The notes beneath the pieces were generated by a model that was given only the letters and a program-made list of their open reading frames with translations, ran no database searches and was not told the DNA's origin. A stretch of 64,000 nucleotides of DNA, from the NCBI GenBank assembly GCA_021783235.1, contig JAJXUD010000016.1, positions 1-64,000 on the forward strand, given 5' to 3'. Shown here one piece after another: positions 7,344 to 15,391 of the stretch (position 1 is the stretch's first letter; each line of letters starts with the position of its first letter). Source of the stretch: Myxococcales bacterium. Lineage in GTDB: Bacteria > Myxococcota > Myxococcia > Myxococcales > JAKAPL01. A program made the translations under genes and the position numbers.

Positions 7344-9317
7344 CTAGCCTCCCGCGATTGCTTCGAAGACCCGGGGGCCGCGCCGGTTGATGGCGTCGAC
7401 GAGCCCGCCCTCGCTCCGCAGCGCCTGGACCACGCCCGAGGGCGGGGCGCCGTGAAAGCTCGTTCCCGAGGCGACGTGGGTCACCCGGTTTTGCGAGAGA
7501 TCGACCTCGAGCTCCTCGCCCTCCTTCGCGAGCGCGTAGAACGCGTCGTCCCGCACCACGAGGAACGGCAGCGCCTCGTTGACGAGGTTGCGCTTGTGGA
7601 TGAAGGCGAACGAGCGCGCGACCACCGCCTTCACCCCGGCGCCCTTGAGCGCCCAGACGGCCTGCTCGCGCGAGCTGCCGCTGCCCCAGCCCTCGCCGGC
7701 GACGACCATCGACGCCCCGGCCTGCGCCCGCTCGAAGAACGGCGGCCGGACGTGGTGGAAGCAGTGGCGGCCGAGATCGGGAAGGCTCGTCAGGTGGCAG
7801 AACTCGCCGGGGATCATGGCGTCGGTGTCGACGTTGTCGCCGAAGCGCTGCACCCGGCCGCGGACGGGCGCGGCCGCGGCGGCGCCGCCGCTCGCGCCGC
7901 CGGCGGTGTGCGGCGAGGCGAGCTTCGGCGCGGGCTCCGTGCCCCGGACCTCGGGGACGTGGGCCGGCCGCCGGTCCAGGATTGCCTCGTAGCGCTCCCG
8001 GTCGACCCGCGCGAGGAGCGGGCGCGGGTCGCGCAGCCGCATCTGCGTCGACGAGGCCGCCACCGTGGCCGCCGAGGCGAGGTGCGCGAGCGAGCCCTCG
8101 CCCATCCGGTTCTCGAAGTTGCGGTTCTGCGAGGAGAGCCACACCTCGCCCTTGCCCGCCTTCTCGCTCGCGACGCCGAGGCACATGCTGCAGCCCGGCG
8201 CGCTGACGCGGAAGCCGGCGCGCTCGTAGAGCGCCCAGACGCCGGCGGCGGCGAGCTTCCGCTGGATGTCCATCGAGCCGGGCACGACGATTCGCTTCTC
8301 GCTTCTGACGGGCGCCCCGTCGCGCAGCGCCTGCTCGAGGACGAGCGCTCCGAGCACGAGCTCCTCCTCGGTGGTCGTGCAGGCGCCCACGAAGCAGCCC
8401 TGCAGCTCGAGCCCCTCCACGGCGCCGACGTCGAAGACGTTGTCCGGCGAGAACGGCTTCGCGACCTTGGGCGCGAGCTGGCCGAGCTCGATGGGGTAGG
8501 TCGCGACGTACGGCGCCCCCGCGTCCGCGCGGTAGAAGCGGCTCCCGTCCTTGCACTCTCTCCGGCGCGCGAGCCAGGCCGCCACGGCCTCGTCGGGCTC
8601 GAAGATGCCGTTGAGGCCGCCGAACTCGGCCGTCATGTTCGCGATGGTGAAGCGGACGTCGGTCGAGAAGCCGCGCACCGCCGGGCCGCGGTACTCGACC
8701 GAGCGCTCCATGGCCACGCCGTTGCGGCCGAGCGAGCCGAGCGTCGCGAGGATGACGTCCTTGCCGCCGATGCCGAACGGCAGCTCGCCGCGGTACTCGA
8801 CGGCGATCGCCTCGGGGACCTCGAGCCAGCTCTGCCCGAGCACCATCGCCGCGGTGATGTCGGCGCCGCCGAGGCCGATGGCGAAGGCGCCGAGGCCGCC
8901 GTGCGAGGAGGTGTGCGAATCGGCGCCGAGGACGACGTCGCCCGGCCGGACGAGCTCCCGGTAGAACTCGGTGTGGAGGATGGTCTCGTTCGCGTCGTAG
9001 AAGTGCTTGATCCCGCGCTCCTTCGCGAACGAGCGCGAGAGCTGCACGAGCTTCTGGGTGCGCGCGTCGTTCGCGAGCGTCACCGGGTCCACCGTGTGAT
9101 CGATCGCGAGGTAGAAGCGGTCGGGGTCGTGCAGCGCGGGCCGCCCGAGCTGCGTGTAGGTCCGGTCCATGCCGTTCCAGGCGAGCTCGGAGGCGATCGT
9201 CCAGTCGACACGGAGCTGCAGCACGTCTCCGGCCTCGACCCAGGGCCTCGTCAGCCCGACCGCGTGGTCGAGGAGGATCTTCTGCGTGAGGGTCATCGGC
9301 TTCTGGCTCGCGGGCAT
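7344..9317 (-). CDS. Fused large+small aconitase/3-isopropylmalate isomerase-family protein, 657 aa
   Basis: This protein joins the iron-sulfur dehydratase domain (about residues 5-420) and the swivelling small-subunit domain (about 500-650) in one chain; isopropylmalate isomerase normally uses separate LeuC and LeuD. Cluster-ligand motifs are visible (ELQGCFVGACTTTEEEL and SAPGCSMCLG), as are active-site blocks such as VVLGADSHTSSHGGLGAFAIGLGG split by the usual loops. The small domain begins RVQRFGDNVDTDAMIPGEF and carries GWGSGSSREQAVWAL. The domains are linked by a 40-residue Ala/Gly/Pro stretch. The start at 9317 has GGAGG 6 nt upstream. An isopropylmalate-dehydrogenase-like gene and an isopropylmalate-synthase-like gene lie nearby, so 3-isopropylmalate dehydratase is the favoured role. 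Homoaconitase or aconitase remain possible. Confidence 0.85.
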   Translation of the reverse strand: MPASQKPMTLTQKILLDHAVGLTRPWVEAGDVLQLRVDWTIASELAWNGMDRTYTQLGRPALHDPDRFYLAIDHTVDPVTLANDARTQKLVQLSRSFAKERGIKHFYDANETILHTEFYRELVRPGDVVLGADSHTSSHGGLGAFAIGLGGADITAAMVLGQSWLEVPEAIAVEYRGELPFGIGGKDVILATLGSLGRNGVAMERSVEYRGPAVRGFSTDVRFTIANMTAEFGGLNGIFEPDEAVAAWLARRRECKDGSRFYRADAGAPYVATYPIELGQLAPKVAKPFSPDNVFDVGAVEGLELQGCFVGACTTTEEELVLGALVLEQALRDGAPVRSEKRIVVPGSMDIQRKLAAAGVWALYERAGFRVSAPGCSMCLGVASEKAGKGEVWLSSQNRNFENRMGEGSLAHLASAATVAASSTQMRLRDPRPLLARVDRERYEAILDRRPAHVPEVRGTEPAPKLASPHTAGGASGGAAAAAPVRGRVQRFGDNVDTDAMIPGEFCHLTSLPDLGRHCFHHVRPPFFERAQAGASMVVAGEGWGSGSSREQAVWALKGAGVKAVVARSFAFIHKRNLVNEALPFLVVRDDAFYALAKEGEELEVDLSQNRVTHVASGTSFHGAPPSGVVQALRSEGGLVDAINRRGPRVFEAIAGG

Positions 9318-9337
9318 GAGGGCCTCCGTGGCGCGCG

Positions 9338-9367
9338 ACGTTAGCCCGCCGGCGGGCATCCGGGCAA
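9338..9367 (-). promoter_or_regulatory. Predicted promoter of the isomerase gene with a palindrome in the spacer
   Basis: On the minus strand TTGCCC (9367-9362) and TAACGT (9343-9338) are 18 nt apart. The spacer contains the perfect 14-bp palindrome gcccgccggcgggc (9344-9357), which would be an operator placed between the two recognition elements. The mRNA would start near 9331, leaving room for the GGAGG ribosome-binding site. Confidence 0.5.
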
Positions 9368-9383
9368 CGCCCTCCGCGCCCGC

Positions 9384-10736
9384 TCACGGGGGCAGGTACT
9401 GGAGGTCCAGCGGGCAGCCGTCGACGACGTCGAAGGGGCCGGGCCGCGCGACCACCCGCATGCCCGTGTACGATGGGACGCTCTGCGCCGCGCCCGAGGG
9501 GGCGAGCGCCGAGGCCGGCAGCGGGACGGGCGGGGGCAAGGGCGCGTTGCCGACGATCGCCATCGTCGAGCTCGCGCTCGTCGCGAGCTCCGTCCTTCCG
9601 GCGAACGGTTCGTAGGCGAGGGCGCTGAATTCCACCACGTCGCCCCTCGCCGGCACGTTCGTGCCGATGCTCGGCACGTCGGCGAGCGCCACGTAGACGG
9701 CGAGGCCGCTGCGCGGCGCGGGCGTCCCGCCCGGCGGCACCGGGTCCTCGAGGTAGACGAGGCCGCTCTTGCCGCTCGTCCACGGGTAGAACGCCGTGAC
9801 GACGCCGTAGACGCTCATCGAGGCGCCCTGCGTCTGGATTGCCTGGGCGACCGTGAGGGCGCCCGCCGGGGGCGTGTAGTTCAGCCCGCCATCGCCCACC
9901 CCCGCGAACGGTCCGAGCCCCATGTCGTCGCAGCCGCCCGGGAAGAGCGCGTAGACCGGTCCGGTCGTGCCGTTGTCGTCGGGGTCGACGTCCCAGATCC
10001 CGCCGGGCGCGGCGTAGCTGCCGCCATCCTGCTCGAGGGTGGCCTGGCAGCCGCCGCCCGAGAGCGCCTGCCAGAAGAGCTGGACGCCCACGAGGATCTC
10101 GACGCCCGACGGGTCGTCCGCCGCGAAGCCGTCGCAGTAGACGCAGGCGCCGCCCACGTAGCGCTCGGACGACCTCGGGCAGACGCAGCTTCCGGCGCTG
10201 CAGCTCGCGGTTCCGGTGCAGGCTGGCGAGCAGGGGACGCTTCCCGTCGAACCGCCGCTCCCGCCGGTCGTCCCGCTCCCCCCGCCCGTCCCGGAAGGCC
10301 CGCCGCCCGTGCCGGAGGCCGTCCCGCCGCCGGCTCCGGAGCTCCCGCCGCCCGTCGCTCCCCCCGTCGCTCCCGAGGTCGAGGCCGCCCCGGAGCTCCC
10401 GCCGCCGCTCCCGCCCGTCGACCCGCCGCTCGAGCCTCCGCCCGGCGAGACGCAGCGCCCGCTCTCGCAGATCTGCGCCGGCGAACAGACCGGGTTGCAG
10501 CCGCTCGCCACCTCACACGTGCCGTTCACGCACTGCTCGGAGTTCGGGCAGTCGCCGCTCGACTTGCAGGTCACCGACTGGCAGACCCCCTGGTAGCAGA
10601 CCTCCGCCGGGGGGCAGCCCACCGGGCAGGCGAGCCCGTTCCCCGCGTCTCCGCCGGTCCCGCCGCCGGTCCCGCTCCCGGTCGCCTGCGAGCAGGCCAC
10701 GAGCGCGAGGAGGCCGATGGCGAACGGGGAACGCAC
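9384..10736 (-). CDS. Cys-rich lipoprotein with Gly/Ser linker and OB-fold-like C-terminus, 450 aa
   Basis: A GTG start at 10736 gives a lipoprotein signal (VRSPFAIGLLALVAC). After the lipid anchor come about 90 residues with some fifteen cysteines in a repeated CPPAEVCYQGVCQ / CPNSEQCVNGTCE / CSPAQICESGRC pattern, as in EGF-like or 'Dickkopf N-terminal'-type cysteine repeats of myxobacterial surface proteins. A 75-residue Gly/Ser/Thr/Ala low-complexity linker follows, then another Cys cluster (CSPACTGTASCSAGSCVC), and a C-terminal domain (SVYGVVTAF..., GLVYLEDP..., VPARGDVVEFSALAYEPFAGRTEL) that resembles an OB-fold found in secreted nucleases and lamin-tail proteins. It is likely a cell-surface protein. 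It is transcribed away from the leuB-like gene. Confidence 0.8.
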   Translation of the reverse strand: MRSPFAIGLLALVACSQATGSGTGGGTGGDAGNGLACPVGCPPAEVCYQGVCQSVTCKSSGDCPNSEQCVNGTCEVASGCNPVCSPAQICESGRCVSPGGGSSGGSTGGSGGGSSGAASTSGATGGATGGGSSGAGGGTASGTGGGPSGTGGGSGTTGGSGGSTGSVPCSPACTGTASCSAGSCVCPRSSERYVGGACVYCDGFAADDPSGVEILVGVQLFWQALSGGGCQATLEQDGGSYAAPGGIWDVDPDDNGTTGPVYALFPGGCDDMGLGPFAGVGDGGLNYTPPAGALTVAQAIQTQGASMSVYGVVTAFYPWTSGKSGLVYLEDPVPPGGTPAPRSGLAVYVALADVPSIGTNVPARGDVVEFSALAYEPFAGRTELATSASSTMAIVGNAPLPPPVPLPASALAPSGAAQSVPSYTGMRVVARPGPFDVVDGCPLDLQYLPP

Positions 10737-10784
10737 GGCCCCATGAGAGCCCGAAGCGACGCGGCGAGGCAAGCGCCGCCTCGT

Positions 10785-10813
10785 TTGACAGGGAACCGGA
10801 CGGCCGGTAGATC
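10785..10813 (+). promoter_or_regulatory. Predicted promoter of the leuB-like gene
   Basis: TTGACA (10785-10790, a perfect -35) and TAGATC (10808-10813) are 17 nt apart. The ATG at 10822 lies 8 nt beyond the -10 element and no Shine-Dalgarno sequence is present, which together suggest a leaderless mRNA. Confidence 0.6.
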
Positions 10814-10821
10814 GCCCGCCC

Positions 10822-11886
10822 ATGGTCAAGATCGCGGTGATCCCGGGGGACGGCGTCGGCAAGGAAGTCATCCCCGAGGCGGTGCGGGCGCTCGAGGCGT
10901 TGAACCGGGCCCGCTCGCTCGATCTCTCCCTCGAGACCTTCGACTACGGCGCGGACCGCTACCTCCGGGACGGCGTCACCATGCCGGACGAGCAGGTGGA
11001 GGCCTTCCGCGAGGACTACGACGCCATCCTGCTCGGCGCCATCGGCGACCCCCGCGTCCCCGACAACCGGCACGGTCGCGAGATCCTTCTCGGCCTGCGC
11101 TTCAAGCTCGATCTCTACGTGAACCTCCGGCCGGTGCAGCTTCTCGACGAGCGCTTCTGCCCGCTCAAGGGCAAGACCGTCCGCGACATCGACTTCACGG
11201 TCTTCCGCGAGAACACCGAGGGGCTCTACGCCGACGTGGGCGGCATCTTCAAGAAGGGCACGCCCGACGAGATCGCGGTCAACGAGGACGTGAACACGCG
11301 CAAGGGGGTCGAGCGGGTGATCCGCGCGGCCTTCGAGTTCGCGAAGAAGCGCGGGAAGAGGCGGGTCTGCATGAGCGACAAGGCGAACGCGCTCCGCTTC
11401 GCCCACGACCTCTGGCAGCGCGTCTTCCGCGAGGTCGGCGCCGAGTACCCCGGCATCGAGAAGCGCCACCTCTACGTCGACGCGCTCGCGATGCAGCTGC
11501 TCCTGCGGCCCGAGGCCTTCGACGTGATCGTCACCTGCAACCTCTTCGGCGACATCCTGACCGACCTCGGCGCGGCGCTCTGCGGTGGGCTCGGCCTCGC
11601 GGCGTCGGCGAACCTGAACCCGGCCTCGACGCCGATGTTCGAGCCGGTCCACGGTTCGGCCCCGGACATCGCCGGAAAGGGCATCGCGAACCCGCTCGCC
11701 TCGTTCCTCACGAGCGCGCTGCTCCTCGACGAGCTCGGCCTCCCGGCCGAGGCGCAGATCCTCGAGCGGGCGGTGCGCGACGCGGTGGCCGCGGGCAAGC
11801 TGACGCCGGACGCGGGCGGCACGGCGAAGACCCGCGAGGTCGCGGACTTCGTGATCGCCCGGGTCGAGGCGCTCTCCGGCGGTTGA
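10822..11886 (+). CDS. leuB: Isopropylmalate/isocitrate-family dehydrogenase, probably 3-isopropylmalate dehydrogenase
   Basis: A 354-aa NAD-dependent decarboxylating dehydrogenase; the expected reaction is oxidative decarboxylation of 3-isopropylmalate in leucine synthesis. Seen: N-terminal VKIAVIPGDGVGKEV, the substrate-selecting helix REILLGLRFKLDLYVNLRP with the Leu-Leu pair typical of LeuB rather than isocitrate enzymes, FRENTEGLYADVGG, the metal-binding aspartates in CNLFGDILTDLGAALCGGLG, and the cofactor loop FEPVHGSAPDIAGKGIANP. The loop before the helix (GDPRVPDN) is shorter than in Escherichia coli LeuB, and tartrate dehydrogenase-type relatives share it, so the substrate is inferred from the neighbouring isomerase and synthase genes. 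The 11902 gene follows after 15 nt. Confidence 0.85.
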   Translation: MVKIAVIPGDGVGKEVIPEAVRALEALNRARSLDLSLETFDYGADRYLRDGVTMPDEQVEAFREDYDAILLGAIGDPRVPDNRHGREILLGLRFKLDLYVNLRPVQLLDERFCPLKGKTVRDIDFTVFRENTEGLYADVGGIFKKGTPDEIAVNEDVNTRKGVERVIRAAFEFAKKRGKRRVCMSDKANALRFAHDLWQRVFREVGAEYPGIEKRHLYVDALAMQLLLRPEAFDVIVTCNLFGDILTDLGAALCGGLGLAASANLNPASTPMFEPVHGSAPDIAGKGIANPLASFLTSALLLDELGLPAEAQILERAVRDAVAAGKLTPDAGGTAKTREVADFVIARVEALSGG

Positions 11887-11901
11887 GCGCCCCCTCGCGC
11901 G

Positions 11902-12561
11902 ATGCCCTGGCAGATCCTCATCGCTGCGGCCGTCGCGCTCTGGCTCTTCGGCAAGAACCTGCCGCAGGCCCTGCTCTTCCTCTTCCCCGGCCTCCTGCGC
12001 GCCCGTGAGACCGAGGACGACGGCTCGCTCGACCCCGCCCGGGAGCCTGCCATGGAGCGGGTGGTCCGCGGGCTCGGCGAGCTCGGCTTCTCGAAGATCG
12101 GAGCCATCGAGGCTCGGCCGCCGCTCTCGCGCGGCTTCGCGGAGCAGTGCTGGGCCGCGCCGGCGCTCGGGACCTTCGCCGACGTCTCGGTGCGCGAGGG
12201 CGAGGTCGCGGTCACTCTCCTCACGCCCTTCCCGGGAGGGGCCGCGGTGGCGACCTCGGATTTCCGGCGGCCCGGGGTCGACTGGCCCGACTACGTGGCG
12301 GGCGGCCTCGACGGCATGGACGTCCCCGAGCTCTGGGCGGTCCACCGGCGCCGGATCGACCACTTTCCGGCGGCGAAGACGGCGGCGCTCTGGACCGATT
12401 TCAGCCTGGCCGGGCGGCTCTTGGCCGACGCCGCGATCAAGGGCGGCCCGGGCCGGCGCGAGACCCGAAGGCGCGCCGCCGCCGCCTTCGTCATCGCCCT
12501 CGTCGCGCTCGCCCTCTCCGTCACGAGCTTCCTGCAGCTCGCCCGGCTCGTCGGGCGCTGA
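11902..12561 (+). CDS. Two-helix membrane-anchored protein of unknown function, 219 aa
   Basis: I do not recognise this family. The first 30 residues (MPWQILIAAAVALWLFGKN...) form one membrane helix and the last 30 (RRAAAAFVIALVALALSVTSFLQLARLVG) another. The roughly 160 residues between are soluble and contain several Trp and Pro positions (DYVAGGLDGMDVPELWAVHRRRIDHFP). With both ends hydrophobic, the middle domain probably faces one side of the inner membrane; the basic residues before the last helix favour the cytoplasm. It starts 15 nt after the leuB-like gene and is probably cotranscribed. Confidence 0.75.
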   Translation: MPWQILIAAAVALWLFGKNLPQALLFLFPGLLRARETEDDGSLDPAREPAMERVVRGLGELGFSKIGAIEARPPLSRGFAEQCWAAPALGTFADVSVREGEVAVTLLTPFPGGAAVATSDFRRPGVDWPDYVAGGLDGMDVPELWAVHRRRIDHFPAAKTAALWTDFSLAGRLLADAAIKGGPGRRETRRRAAAAFVIALVALALSVTSFLQLARLVGR

Positions 12562-12602
12562 GGCTCGCGGACGAGCCGGCCGCTTCGAGGCCGAGGGCCG
12601 TC

Positions 12603-12656
12603 GCTCTCGCGAAGAGAGCCTCGCCACTGGTCACCGGGCGCGCGCTTTGGTAGGAG
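12603..12656 (+). promoter_or_regulatory. Stem-loop followed by weak promoter before the thiolase gene
   Basis: gctctc (12603-12608) and gagagc (12614-12619) form a perfect 6-bp stem with a gcgaa loop just after the 11902 gene; there is no T-run. Downstream TGGTCA (12628-12633) and TAGGAG (12651-12656), 17 nt apart, could form a promoter with a 24-nt leader to the thiolase ATG. Both calls are weak. Confidence 0.35.
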
Positions 12657-12686
12657 GCGTCAACGCCCATCCGGAGGTTGCCCACC

Positions 12687-13883
12687 ATGAAGCGCCTTCC
12701 CAAGGAGATCGTCGTCCTCTCAGCGAAGCGCACGCCCTTCGGCACGTTCGGCGGCTCGCTCAAGGATCTGTCGGCCACCGACCTGATGGTCGTCGCCGCC
12801 AAGTCCGCGATCGCGGCCTCCGGCGTCTCGACCGAGGACGTGGGCCACGTGATCGTGGGCAACGTCGTGCAGACCTCCGCCGACGCCATCTACCTCGCCC
12901 GCCACGTCGGGCTGCGGGCCGGGCTTCCCGAGCGGGTGCCGGCCGTCACCGTCAACCGGCTCTGCGGCTCGGGCTTCGAGGCGGTGATCCAGGGCGCGCA
13001 GCGGATCCTCCTCGGCGAGACCGAGGCCTGCCTCGTCGGCGGCACCGAGTCGATGTCGCAGGCGCCGCACGTGGTCCGCGGGGCACGCTGGGGAATCCCC
13101 CTCGGCAAGGGCGCCCTCGAGGACAGCCTCTGGAGCGCGCTGACCGACAGCTACACGGGCCTTCCAATGGCGATGACCGCGGAGAAGCTCGCCGAGCAGT
13201 ACGGCATCTCGCAGGACGCCGTCGACGAGTACTCGGTCCTCTCGCAGAGGCGCTTCGCCGCCGCGCAGGAGGCGGGCCGCTTCCAGGAGGAACTCGTGCC
13301 GGTGGAGGTCCCGGGACGCAAGGGGCCGACGACCTTCGCGAAGGACGAGCACCCGCGCCCCGAGACGACGGTGGAGGGGCTGAAGAAGCTCCCGAAGGTC
13401 TTCAAGAAGGACGGCGTCATTCACGCCGGGGCGGCGAGCGGCATCTGCGACGGCGCCGGGGCGCTGGTCATCGCCTCGGGCGAGTGGGCGAAGAAGAAGG
13501 GCCTCCGGCCGCTCGCGCGGCTCGTCGGCTGGGGCGTGTCCGGCTGCGATCCCAAGATCATGGGCATCGGCCCCGCGCCCGCCATCCGGGCGGCGCTCGT
13601 CGCGACCGACAGCCGGCTCGAGGATTTCGACCTCGTCGAGGTCAACGAGGCCTTCGCGCCGCAGTACCTCGCGGTGGAGAAGGAGCTCGGGCTCTCGCGC
13701 GAGAAGACCAACGTCGACGGCGGCGCCATCGCGATGGGCCACCCGCTCGGCGCCTCGGGCGCGCGCATCACGGCGCACCTCGTCCACGAACTGCGGCGGC
13801 GGCTTCCGGGGAAGGGCCGGGGAATCGGCTCCGCTTGCATCGGCGGAGGGCAGGGCATCGCGCTCCTCGTGGAGGCGGTGTGA
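12687..13883 (+). CDS. Thiolase (acetyl-CoA C-acetyltransferase type), 398 aa
   Basis: The enzyme condenses two acetyl-CoA to acetoacetyl-CoA or performs the reverse thiolysis. It shows the full thiolase signature: nucleophilic Cys93 in VNRLCGSGFEAV, GGTESMSQAPH, VNEAFAPQYLAVEKELG, His352 in GGAIAMGHPLGASGAR, and Cys384 near the C-terminus (SACIGGGQG). The length is normal for the biosynthetic/degradative tetramers. ATG at 12687 is preceded by GGAGG with 9 nt spacing; an in-frame TTG at 12678 directly abuts the GGAGG and is not credible as a start. The stop overlaps the GTG of the next gene (GTGA), so thiolase and the synthase-like enzyme are probably made together, possibly linking acetoacetyl-CoA metabolism with acyl-CoA-dependent condensation. 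Confidence 0.94.
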   Translation: MKRLPKEIVVLSAKRTPFGTFGGSLKDLSATDLMVVAAKSAIAASGVSTEDVGHVIVGNVVQTSADAIYLARHVGLRAGLPERVPAVTVNRLCGSGFEAVIQGAQRILLGETEACLVGGTESMSQAPHVVRGARWGIPLGKGALEDSLWSALTDSYTGLPMAMTAEKLAEQYGISQDAVDEYSVLSQRRFAAAQEAGRFQEELVPVEVPGRKGPTTFAKDEHPRPETTVEGLKKLPKVFKKDGVIHAGAASGICDGAGALVIASGEWAKKKGLRPLARLVGWGVSGCDPKIMGIGPAPAIRAALVATDSRLEDFDLVEVNEAFAPQYLAVEKELGLSREKTNVDGGAIAMGHPLGASGARITAHLVHELRRRLPGKGRGIGSACIGGGQGIALLVEAV

Positions 13884-15175
13884 AGAACCGGCTCCAGAAG
13901 CAGCAGGGCGAGGCGCTCATCTTCGACTGGAACAGCCTCGACCAGATAGGGAAGCCCATCGGCCAGCGGCCGATCCGGCTGAACGACGAGACCTTGCGCG
14001 ACGGTATCCAGTCGCCCTCGGCCATCGATCCCCCGCTGGAGCAGAAGATCGAGCTGCTGGATCTCATGGACTCGCTGCGCGTCGCGGCGGCGGACATCGG
14101 TCTGCCCGGCGCCGGGCCGCGCGCCCTCGCGGACGTGACCGCGCTCGCGAGGCACATCGCGAAGCAGAAGCTCGGTATCGCCCCGAACTGCGCGGCCCGC
14201 ACGCTCGCTCAGGACATCGCCCCGGTGGCGGAGGTCCAGCAGCGGGCGGGGATCCCGGTGGCGGCCTACACCTTCATCGGCAGCTCGCCCATTCGGCAGT
14301 ACGCCGAGGAGTGGGACGTCGAGCACCTCCTGCGTGTCTCGTCGGAGGCGATCGACTTCGGGGTGAAGCAGGGGCTCGAGGTCGCCTACGTCACCGAGGA
14401 CACGACTCGCAGCAACCCCCGGACGCTCGACCGGCTGTTCCGCAACGCCATCGAGCACGGCGCGAAGGCGCTCGTGCTCTGCGACACGGTCGGTTTCGCG
14501 ACCCCGGACGGGGTGCGCCGGCTCGTGCAGTGGACTCAGGCGCTCGTGCGCGGGAGCGGCGAGGACGTGCGCATCGAGTGGCACGGCCACAACGATCGGG
14601 GCCTCGCGGTGGTCAACGCGCTCTTCGCCATCGAGTACGGCGTCGACCAGGTCCACGGCTGCGCGCTCGGCATCGGCGAGCGGGTCGGCAACACCGCGCT
14701 CGATCAGCTGCTGCTCAACTTGAAGCTCCTCGGCGCGGTGGACTGGGACCTGCGCGCGCTCGTGCGCTACGTCGAGACGGCCTCGCGGGCGCTCGGCTTC
14801 CCCGTGCCGCGCAACTACCCGCTCGTGGGCGAGGACGCCTTCCGCACCGCGACGGGCGTCCACGCGGCGGCCATCGTCAAGGCGCAGAAGAAGGGCGACC
14901 GCTGGCTCGCGGATCGGGTCTACTCGGGCGTGCCGGCGGGCCTCTTCGGCAAGCGGCAGGTCATCGAGGTGGGGCCGATGAGTGGGCTGTCGAACGTGAT
15001 GCATTGGCTAGAGCGGCACGGCATTCGAGCCGGCGAAGCGGGCGCGCGGGCGGTGCTGCGCCGGGCCAAGGCGTCGAACCGGACGCTCAGCGACGACGAG
15101 ATTCTGGCCGAGGTGAGGTCGGCCGGGAAACCGAAGGGGCCGGCGGCGGCGCCACCGAGGGCGCGGGTCGGCTAG
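13880..15175 (+). CDS. 2-isopropylmalate synthase-like DRE-TIM metallolyase, 431 aa
   Basis: The protein belongs to the HMGL-like/LeuA family that condenses acetyl-CoA with a 2-oxoacid (2-isopropylmalate, homocitrate, citramalate) or cleaves HMG-CoA. Seen: RLNDETLRDGIQSP (metal-binding Asp of the DRE-type motif), AADIGLPGAGPRA, VTEDTTRSNP, LCDTVGFATPDGV, and the metal-ligand block EWHGHNDRGLAVVNAL followed by HGCALGIGERVGNTALDQ. FRTATGVHAAAIVKA supports a synthase. The chain ends soon after the barrel; the C-terminal LeuA allosteric domain of feedback-regulated synthases is missing. The GTG start at 13880 overlaps the thiolase stop, with GGAGG 4 nt before it. Substrate assignment rests on the nearby isomerase- and dehydrogenase-like genes. 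Confidence 0.82.
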   Translation: MKNRLQKQQGEALIFDWNSLDQIGKPIGQRPIRLNDETLRDGIQSPSAIDPPLEQKIELLDLMDSLRVAAADIGLPGAGPRALADVTALARHIAKQKLGIAPNCAARTLAQDIAPVAEVQQRAGIPVAAYTFIGSSPIRQYAEEWDVEHLLRVSSEAIDFGVKQGLEVAYVTEDTTRSNPRTLDRLFRNAIEHGAKALVLCDTVGFATPDGVRRLVQWTQALVRGSGEDVRIEWHGHNDRGLAVVNALFAIEYGVDQVHGCALGIGERVGNTALDQLLLNLKLLGAVDWDLRALVRYVETASRALGFPVPRNYPLVGEDAFRTATGVHAAAIVKAQKKGDRWLADRVYSGVPAGLFGKRQVIEVGPMSGLSNVMHWLERHGIRAGEAGARAVLRRAKASNRTLSDDEILAEVRSAGKPKGPAAAPPRARVG

Positions 15176-15184
15176 GAGGCACTC

Positions 15185-15382
15185 ATGGGGCTGCCGTTCA
15201 CAGGGGTGAAGGTCTTCTCGACGACGCTGGCGCGCGACCGGGAGGTCATGGGCGAGACCATCACGGCCTGGCTGCGCGAGCGGCCACAGCTCGAGGTCGT
15301 GCACAAGGAAGTCACGCAGTCCTCCGACAAGGAGTTCCACTGCCTGACCGTCACGATCTTCTATCGGGAGAAGGCGAAGTAG
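15185..15382 (+). CDS. Small protein of unknown function, 65 aa
   Basis: The 65-residue product begins MGLPFTGVKVFSTTLARDRE and reads as a compact alpha/beta protein: a beta strand, a helix (REVMGETITAWLRERP), then two strands (LEVVHKEVTQSSD and FHCLTVTIFYREK). There are no signal peptide or catalytic motif. The ATG at 15185 has a GGAGG ribosome-binding site, and the gene starts 9 nt after the synthase-like gene and ends 9 nt before the rhomboid-like gene, so it is well embedded in the operon. The arrangement of strands is reminiscent of small dodecin-like or tautomerase-like folds, but no residue proves either. Confidence 0.75.
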   Translation: MGLPFTGVKVFSTTLARDREVMGETITAWLRERPQLEVVHKEVTQSSDKEFHCLTVTIFYREKAK

Positions 15383-15391
15383 GACGGCCGC

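Noticed and set aside
5233-9783. A single 1516-residue protein covering the isomerase region and the lipoprotein
   Set aside because: The N-terminal half is Arg/Pro/Ala-rich shadow sequence of the isomerase gene; the lipoprotein signal at 7152-7191 marks the real start.
12678-12680. TTG as start of the thiolase
   Set aside because: It directly abuts the GGAGG ribosome-binding site; ATG 12687 has normal spacing.
13421-15004. Long minus-strand frame opposite the synthase-like gene
   Set aside because: Its composition (Arg, Glu, Val, His) and lack of any motif match the antisense shadows found opposite most genes at this GC content.
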